Positions 58,828 through 64,000 of a DNA stretch of 64,000 nucleotides are shown piece by piece (position 1 is the stretch's first letter; the number at the start of each line of letters is the position of its first letter). A program made the translations under genes and the position numbers. This DNA comes from Actinomadura madurae (GTDB lineage: Bacteria > Actinomycetota > Actinomycetes > Streptosporangiales > Streptosporangiaceae). The stretch is from contig NZ_FOVH01000005.1 of assembly GCF_900115095.1 (NCBI RefSeq), positions 372,001-436,000 of the forward strand, in the 5' to 3' direction. The notes beneath the pieces are model-generated. The model worked only from the letters and a program-made list of their open reading frames with translations. It made no database searches and had not been told where the DNA came from.

Positions 58828-59438
58828 TCAACGGCTGGGCGTGAGCGAGAGGACCGCGTACGTGCCCGCGCCCACCAGCGAAGTGAGGAAAGTGGATGCG
58901 AGCGCGGCCGGAGCGACACGGGCGATGGGCATACCGCGGCCCACCAGGATGGGGCCGAGGATGGAGCCGCCGCCGATCCCGTATATGCCTCCGACGGTGC
59001 CGACCGCCAGCGCGAACACGGTGATGAAGCGTGTGGACGGCTGACCGGTTTGGTGCTTGGGCGGACGCACGGCGCGGACGCACAGCCACAGGCCCAACGG
59101 CAGCAGGAGCAGGGCGACCAGAACGCGGAAGACCGTGGGGCCAGGGACCACGAACACTCTGATGGACGCTCCGAGCATCACGCCGGGCAGCGTCCCGGCA
59201 ATCAGCAGCCGGGTCAGCGGGCCCGCGAGATCCCCCTGGCGGTGATGGCGGGCCAGGGCGGCCGGACCGGCGACCACGTTGAACAGCAGGTTGGTCGGCG
59301 TGACGGCGGGGCTCGGAACCCCCAGCACGCTGAGCTGCGCCGGAAGCAGGAATACCGCTCCCGACACCCCGACGGGGCGGTGACCACGGCGATCAGCGCG
59401 CCGATGGTGAAGCCGACCAGTTCCGCCTGCACCGCCAT
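58828..59438 (-). pseudogene. Frameshifted, truncated TauE/SafE sulfite exporter family gene
   Basis: The start MAVQAELVGFTIGALIAVVT followed by AP lies in one frame (ATG 59438). The continuation, VSGAVFLLPAQLSVLGVPSP with AVTPTNLLFNVVAGPAALA, lies in another, joined near 59370; one missing base there would restore a TauE/SafE protein. The second half has GGIYGIGGGSILGPILVGRG, the family's repeat motif, and ends TFLTSLVGAGTYAVLSLTPS, where the last two helices are missing. The gene is therefore both frameshifted and truncated, unless the frameshift is a sequencing error. Confidence 0.75.
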
Positions 59439-59902
59439 GCCCTCAGCCAAGCAGATGCCCGCAGTCGTCCACTCCGCGCCCTGGTCGTTGGCGCTGATCA
59501 GGTGTCGCAGGGTGCGGCGGTGGTCGGTCGCGACGCCATAGACACCGTCGAGCTCGGCACCCATGCACGACCGGCCTCCCGGACGCGGGTGACGGCCGCC
59601 GCACTAGCACCCTGCCGCCCCAGTCACCCGGCACCCACCGTGAGCAGACCGGGTCATGTGCCAGGGCGGAATCGGATGTGGTGGACGCCCCGATGTGCTG
59701 AACAACGGCCTGCCGGTCCGCCGGGGGACGAAGGATCGAGCTGTTCCGCCAGCGTGCCGGGGTGCGTGCATGATGACCGGGGTCGGCTCGGCAGGGCCGT
59801 AGCACGGCCATTTCTGCGGGCACGATGCACGCGGTGGTGGGCAACCTGTCCGTTGGTACCGCGTCGGCCGCTCGGCGACGGTGGCGATCGGGCGGTCAGG
59901 GG
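59439..59902. other. Gap without a supported gene
   Basis: About 460 bp upstream of the broken TauE gene. Frames on both strands are open but without recognisable motifs or ribosome sites. Together with the preceding remnants it marks a degraded stretch from 58.1 to 59.9 kb. Confidence 0.45.
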
Positions 59903-60424
59903 CTACTCGTTGACCCCTTGCATCAGGTAGAAGGCCTGCGCGGCGACGAGATAGGCCAGCACCATGAGGCACAGGATGAGTTTCAGCAGGGGCCATAGGG
60001 GATGGCGGATTCTCGTTTCGCCGGTGACTTCCGAGTTGGACGGGTTGCCGGGGTCATAGCTCACCGGAACGGACGAGCCGACGATCCATTGGCGGCTGCT
60101 CGGGGTACGGCCGGCGAACGTCACGGGAGTACCGTCCTGGGTCTCGAAACGCACCACCGGCCGGAAGACGGCGCCACCGGCGTTCGAGCTCACGGCGATG
60201 GCGGAGTCCAAGGCCATCACGCTGGTGTGGCCCTGGAGCCATTCCGCCTGGTTGTCGACCACGATCCCGTGTGCGGCCTGCGCCGTCCGGCGGAAGCTCC
60301 GTAACCGGCTCCGGTCGCGTACACGCCGGGTGGCGCGCAAGGCGTACCTCGCCGAAAGTGACAGGAACACCAGCTCGCCGACGGCGACGCCGATGTTCGC
60401 CCACACGAATTCGTTGCTGTCCAA
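59903..60424 (-). CDS. DUF3592 membrane protein
   Basis: A ~173-residue protein with an N-terminal helix FVWANIGVAVGELVFLSLSA and a C-terminal helix LLKLILCLMVLAYLVAAQAF. Between them is the DUF3592 beta domain: VVRFETQDGTPVTFAGRTPS followed by VGSSVPVSYDPGNPSNSEV, the usual 'V-x-V-x-Y-D-P-x-N-P' line. TTG 60424 is proposed because AAAGGG precedes it; the frame is open to another TTG at 60451. Function is unknown; these proteins face outward and often occur near surface or signalling genes. Confidence 0.72.
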   Translation of the reverse strand: MDSNEFVWANIGVAVGELVFLSLSARYALRATRRVRDRSRLRSFRRTAQAAHGIVVDNQAEWLQGHTSVMALDSAIAVSSNAGGAVFRPVVRFETQDGTPVTFAGRTPSSRQWIVGSSVPVSYDPGNPSNSEVTGETRIRHPLWPLLKLILCLMVLAYLVAAQAFYLMQGVNE

Positions 60425-60549
60425 CGTCGAAACCCTTTGCTGGCAGGACAACGCTCTGGGAATAGCCGTTGGGCGTGATTGTCAGCCTGCCGCGGGACGG
60501 GTGCCTATTACCCATATGGGTGCCCCTGCCTTGGTGGCGTGGGAGGTGG

Positions 60550-60583
60550 GAGCGGGCGCATCGGTCGGGGGATGCGCCCGCTC
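60550..60583. terminator. 13-bp perfect hairpin after the 41-residue gene
   Basis: gagcgggcgcatc and gatgcgcccgctc pair fully around an 8-base loop (ggtcgggg). It lies 5 bp beyond the stop of the small minus-strand gene, supporting that gene as a real transcription unit. Confidence 0.75.
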
Positions 60584-60588
60584 TCCGC

Positions 60589-60714
60589 TCAAGGGGTGAG
60601 GAATCGGTCGATGAGCCAGGTGGTCACGGCTCTGACGGCGCCGGCGGCGGCGCCGCGCACTGCGGCGGCGGCCAGCAGGAGCCGTTCGGTGCGGGTGAGT
60701 TCGATGCGGGTCAT
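60589..60714 (-). CDS. Small 41-residue protein
   Basis: A short gene with full expression signals: AGGGAG ribosome site 7 nt before ATG 60714 and a strong terminator after the TGA. The product reads MTRIELTRTERLLLAAAAVR, then GAAAGAVRAVTTWLIDRFLT and a final Pro. It is a basic amphipathic helix followed by a Trp-containing helix, probably membrane-associated or a helper for a larger protein. I do not recognise a family. It is divergent from the repeat NTPase gene, 158 bp away, and may be functionally tied to it. Confidence 0.6.
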   Translation of the reverse strand: MTRIELTRTERLLLAAAAVRGAAAGAVRAVTTWLIDRFLTP

Positions 60715-60872
60715 CGCGGTCTCCCTGTCTGGGCGGATCGGGCGTGCCGGCCGGCGGTTTCAGGTTGCATCCGCCCGGCGGCCCGGTTCCGAGTCGCGAC
60801 GGCGACGCGGCGCGTCGGGACGTCGGGCCTTTTCAGGCACGTGATCGGGAGGAGGCGCGATGATGGGTTGCG

Positions 60873-63800
60873 ATGAGTGGCGATCAGAGGAGCGGGCCGG
60901 TGCGCCGGCCGCGGCCGATCCCGCGGCCGCAGGTGGCGCCCGGGCCGCTGCGGGATCTCAAGGATCTGCTGTACGAGCTCTATCTCCAGGCGGGGGCACC
61001 GTCGCTGGACGAGATCACCGCGTTGATCGCCGCCGATGACGACCTGGCCGGAGCGCCGGGCCGCGACACCGTGCGCCGGATCGTGGGCGAACCCGTGCCG
61101 CCGCCCGCGCAGGCCGATGTGGTGGCGGTCGCGACGGTGCTGGCCCGGTCCGGCGGATGGGCCGCGGAGGACGCCGTCCAGCGGGTCCGAGAGCTGTGGG
61201 TGAAGTCCCGGATGGACGTGCCCGCCGGCACGCCGGTCGGCGAGCTGACCGATCCCTTCGCGCTGGAGGTGCACCGGCCGATCGTGATCGAGTCCGCCGC
61301 CGGAGCGCCGGAACTCCCCGCCCTTCCCCCGTACCTGGCCCGCGAGCACGACCGGCGGCTCGCGGAGATCACGGCCCGGGCGGTGGACGGGCGGAGCGCG
61401 ATCGTGTCGCTGGTGGGCGGGTCGTCGACCGGCAAGACCCGGGCGTGCTGGGAGGCCGTCCAGGGGCTGCCGGCCGGATGGCGGTTGTGGCACCCGATCT
61501 TCCCGGACCGGGCGGCGGCCTTCCTGTCCGAGCTGGAGCGGGTCAGGCCGCGCACCGTGGTGTGGCTGAACGACGCGCAGCACTACCTGCGGACGGCCCA
61601 GCCCGCGGTGGGCGAGCAGGTCGCGGCCGGCCTGCGGGATCTGCTGCGCGCTCCGGGGAGGGGGCCGGTGCTGGTGCTGGCCACCCTGTGGCCCGAACAC
61701 TGGGACCTGCTCACCGTGCCCACCTCCGCCGACCCGTACGCGCAGGCCAGAGCGTTGCTGGCGGGGAGCCTCGTCCGGGTGCCCGAGTCGTTCGGCGGGA
61801 CGCGGCCGGCGGAGCTCGCCGAGGCGGCGCAGCGGGACCCGCGGCTTGCGCAGGCCGTCAAGGAAGCCCGGGACGGGCACATCGCCCAATACCTGGCGGG
61901 AGTCCCCGCCCTGCTGGAGCGCCACCAGGCCGCGCCCCCGCCGGCGCGCGCGTTGATCGACGCGGCGATCGACGCCCGCCGGCTGGGGCACGGCCCCGCC
62001 CTGCCGCACGCGCTGCTGGAAGTGGCGGCACCGGGGTACCTGACCGACCAGGAATGGGCGCAGACGCGGGACGACTGGTTCGAGGAGGCGCTGGCCTACA
62101 CCGCCCAGCCATGCAGGGGCGCACTCGGCCCGCTGACTCGGTCCAAGCCCCGGCCCGCTCCCGTCCCCCGCGGCGCGGACGCTGCTCCGCGCGCGCGGAC
62201 GGAGGCGCCGCGGTACCGGCTGGCCGACTACCTGGAGCAGGCGGGACGCAGGGAACGTGCCGATGCGCTCCCGCCCCGGTCACTGTGGGAGGCCCTGGCC
62301 GCCTCCGCGGACGTCGACGACCTCGCCGTGATCGCGGACCAGGCCGATGCCCGTGGGCTGTACCGGGACGCGGCCCAGATGCGCAAATACGCCGTGGCGG
62401 CCGGCCATTCGGCCGCGGCCCTCCGGCTCGTCTCCAGGGCCCGCACCATCGACCCCCGGCTGGCCGGGCACGCCGCGGAATGGGTCGCCGCGCGCCAGTC
62501 CCTCGGTGACCCGCGCGACGTCGCCCGGCTGGTGCGAGCGCTGTGGAAAGCCGGTGCCGGCCAGAGCGTCGGCCTGCTCGCCGATCGGGCCGCCGCGCAC
62601 ATGCCCGTCGACGATCCGCAGGGCATCGGTGAGCTGCTGCTGGAATTGTGGAAGGCGGGCGCGGAGCAGGCGATCTCCACGCTGGCCGGACGCGCCGCCG
62701 CCCACGCGCCGCTCGATCAGGTGGGAGGCGTCGCGCACCTGCTGAAGGAACTGCGTCGGGTGAACGCCGAACAGGCCGTCACCGACCTGGCCGGACGCGC
62801 GGCGGCGCACGCGCCCGTCGACGAGCCGGGTGCCGTCGCCGCACTGCTGCGGAACGTGCACGAGGCCGGCTGCGGGCAGGCGGTGGCCACGCTGCTTTCC
62901 CGCGATCCCGCGGAGCGGGTCGCGCTCGATGACACGAGCGGGGTCGCCCGCCTGCTGAAGGCCCTGCGGCAGGTCGACGCCGGGCAGGGCGTCACCGTGC
63001 TGGCCGGACGCATCGCCGACCGTGCCCCCCTCGACAACGCGTACCGCCTCGCCGACCTGCTCAAGGGGATGCAGAAGGCGGGCGCCGAGCAGGCCCTCAC
63101 CCTGCTGGCCGACCGCGCCGCCGCCCACGCGCCGCTCAGCAACGTGTTGGAGACGGCCCACCTGTTGCATGCGCTGCACGAGGTCGGCTCAGGAACGGCG
63201 GTGACCGCGCTGGCCGGACACGTCGCCGGTGGCGCTCCGCTCGACCGTCCGGGCGACGTGGCCAACCTGCTGCGAGCGCTGTGGAAGGTGGGCGCGGGCG
63301 ATGCCGTGACCGCACTGGCCGGACGCGCCGCCGCCGATGTTCCGCTCGGTCATCCAGGCGAGATCGCTCGGCTGCTCCGGGCGCTGCATGACGCGAACGC
63401 CGAGGAGAGCGCCGCGGTCCTGACCCGTCGGGCCTGTGACCACGTCACCCTCGGTTCCCCTGGCGATGTCGCCCGGTTGATACGCGCACTGCGGGAACTC
63501 CCGGGGGACGATGGGGCGATCGACTCGCTGCTGGCCCGCGCCCCCGCCGACCAGGTCGCTCTCACGGATCCCGGAGGCGTCGCCTACCTGCTGGAGGAGC
63601 TACGGGCCGTGGACGCCGCTCCAACGATCGCTTCGCTACTGGCCCGTAAGCCCGCCGTCCAGGTCGCTCTCGACGTCCCGGGCGATATCGCCCGCCTCGT
63701 GCGAGCGCTCAAGGCTGCGGGCGCGGTGGAGGCCGCCGCGCGGCTGGCCGACCGCGCCGCCCAGGTGCCTCTCGACGAACCGGCCGGCATCGCGCGCCTG

Positions 63801-64000
63801 ATACGCGCACTCGGGGAGGGCGGCACCGCGCATGCCGCCGCGGCCTTGGCCGAGCGCGCCGCCCTCATCCCCCTCGACAGGCCCCATCACGCTGACGCCC
63901 TGTCGCAGGCCCTGCAGAAGCTCGGTGCCGAGCATGCCGTCGCCACGCTGGCCGAGCGGGCGGCCACCGCGGGCGCGTTCACGATCTTTCTGGACGCCGC
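60873..64000 (+). CDS. P-loop NTPase with long ~36-residue repeat array (runs off window)
   Basis: At least 1042 residues without a stop before the window end. Residues ~25-115 form a small helical N-terminal domain (LKDLLYELYLQAGAPSLDEI, then DTVRRIVGEP), as in actinomycete STAND-like regulators. The NTPase core has Walker A VGGSSTGKTRA (~180-190) and Walker B-like TVVWLNDAQHYL (~228-239). From ~residue 540 on, at least twelve repeats of about 36 residues follow, each of the type APLDDPGGVARLLRALR then xAGAEQAVTALAGRAAAH. Such repeats would build a superhelical sensor. ATG 60873 is the first possible start after an in-frame stop at 60861. STAND-type signalling or defence is the inference. 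Confidence 0.78.
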   Translation, partial: MSGDQRSGPVRRPRPIPRPQVAPGPLRDLKDLLYELYLQAGAPSLDEITALIAADDDLAGAPGRDTVRRIVGEPVPPPAQADVVAVATVLARSGGWAAEDAVQRVRELWVKSRMDVPAGTPVGELTDPFALEVHRPIVIESAAGAPELPALPPYLAREHDRRLAEITARAVDGRSAIVSLVGGSSTGKTRACWEAVQGLPAGWRLWHPIFPDRAAAFLSELERVRPRTVVWLNDAQHYLRTAQPAVGEQVAAGLRDLLRAPGRGPVLVLATLWPEHWDLLTVPTSADPYAQARALLAGSLVRVPESFGGTRPAELAEAAQRDPRLAQAVKEARDGHIAQYLAGVPALLERHQAAPPPARALIDAAIDARRLGHGPALPHALLEVAAPGYLTDQEWAQTRDDWFEEALAYTAQPCRGALGPLTRSKPRPAPVPRGADAAPRARTEAPRYRLADYLEQAGRRERADALPPRSLWEALAASADVDDLAVIADQADARGLYRDAAQMRKYAVAAGHSAAALRLVSRARTIDPRLAGHAAEWVAARQSLGDPRDVARLVRALWKAGAGQSVGLLADRAAAHMPVDDPQGIGELLLELWKAGAEQAISTLAGRAAAHAPLDQVGGVAHLLKELRRVNAEQAVTDLAGRAAAHAPVDEPGAVAALLRNVHEAGCGQAVATLLSRDPAERVALDDTSGVARLLKALRQVDAGQGVTVLAGRIADRAPLDNAYRLADLLKGMQKAGAEQALTLLADRAAAHAPLSNVLETAHLLHALHEVGSGTAVTALAGHVAGGAPLDRPGDVANLLRALWKVGAGDAVTALAGRAAADVPLGHPGEIARLLRALHDANAEESAAVLTRRACDHVTLGSPGDVARLIRALRELPGDDGAIDSLLARAPADQVALTDPGGVAYLLEELRAVDAAPTIASLLARKPAVQVALDVPGDIARLVRALKAAGAVEAAARLADRAAQVPLDEPAGIARLIRALGEGGTAHAAAALAERAALIPLDRPHHADALSQALQKLGAEHAVATLAERAATAGAFTIFLDA

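Noticed and set aside
60711..62009. 432-codon minus-strand frame opposite the repeat NTPase
   Set aside because: The plus-strand frame has Walker motifs and a regular repeat array; the minus frame is an antisense shadow.
62500..64000. CRISPR array as explanation for the regular DNA period
   Set aside because: The period follows ~36-codon protein repeats with diverged DNA; there are no identical direct repeats or unique spacers.

Overview
The window is GC-rich actinomycete chromosome. Third-codon GC bias, GTG/TTG starts, stop/start overlaps, a complete conservon (kinase, roadblock, DUF742, GTPase, P450), a SpoIIE phosphatase and a class I lanthipeptide locus point to a streptomycete- or Actinomadura-like genus. 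The genus cannot be fixed from the sequence alone.

0-6 kb: a LysR C-terminus cut by the window edge, a DJ-1/PfpI protein, a multiply frameshifted ECF sigma factor relic, a SpoIIE phosphatase next to a MASE1 membrane sensor, a secreted T1/N1-type ribonuclease followed by its barstar-type inhibitor, and a probable IS3 transposase scrap. 6-11.6 kb: a conservon (cvnA-E) with an extra, divergently transcribed roadblock gene, closed by a strong hairpin. 11.5-17 kb (minus strand): a compact lanthipeptide operon, lanA-lanC-lanB, with an FDLD-leader precursor and a recognisable promoter.

17.3-34.4 kb: a large carbohydrate/organic acid catabolic block. Leftward run a ribose-type ABC transporter (binding protein, permease, ATPase) and a phosphotriesterase-family hydrolase. 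Rightward run an FAD oxidoreductase, an APC permease, then aldolase (DapA type), IlvD/EDD sugar-acid dehydratase, alcohol/sugar dehydrogenase, KDPG-type aldolase, PfkB kinase, SMP-30 lactonase and aldose 1-epimerase, ending with a LacI repressor. The same short operator core lies just downstream of three canonical promoters, two of them arranged as mirror images, and near the repressor gene. This suggests one LacI-controlled regulon for non-phosphorylative or semi-phosphorylative aldose oxidation.

34.4-44.5 kb: gene debris (HAD and HXXEE remnants), an alpha/beta hydrolase, an FMN reductase-GNAT fusion facing a MarR regulator across a perfect inverted repeat, a copper-linked patch (DUF305 lipoprotein, DUF6153-like protein, MFS exporter, two CsoR-like operators), an oxidoreductase facing a GlxA/AraC regulator, and an Imm49-type protein. 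44.5-55.6 kb: a 1169-residue protein of unknown function, an NAD(P)-binding protein facing an Rrf2 regulator, a CBS protein, two ion transporters preceded by a probable structured leader RNA, a sodium:alanine symporter and a short ATP-dependent DNA ligase.

55.6-64 kb: a Tat-exported polysaccharide lyase/hydrolase-like enzyme, two LacI-type palindromes around a promoter that has lost its gene, a frameshifted TauE/SafE transporter, a DUF3592 protein, a 41-residue small protein, and a P-loop NTPase with at least a dozen ~36-residue repeats that runs off the window end. Function assignments are by motif and family recognition only; no database search was possible.
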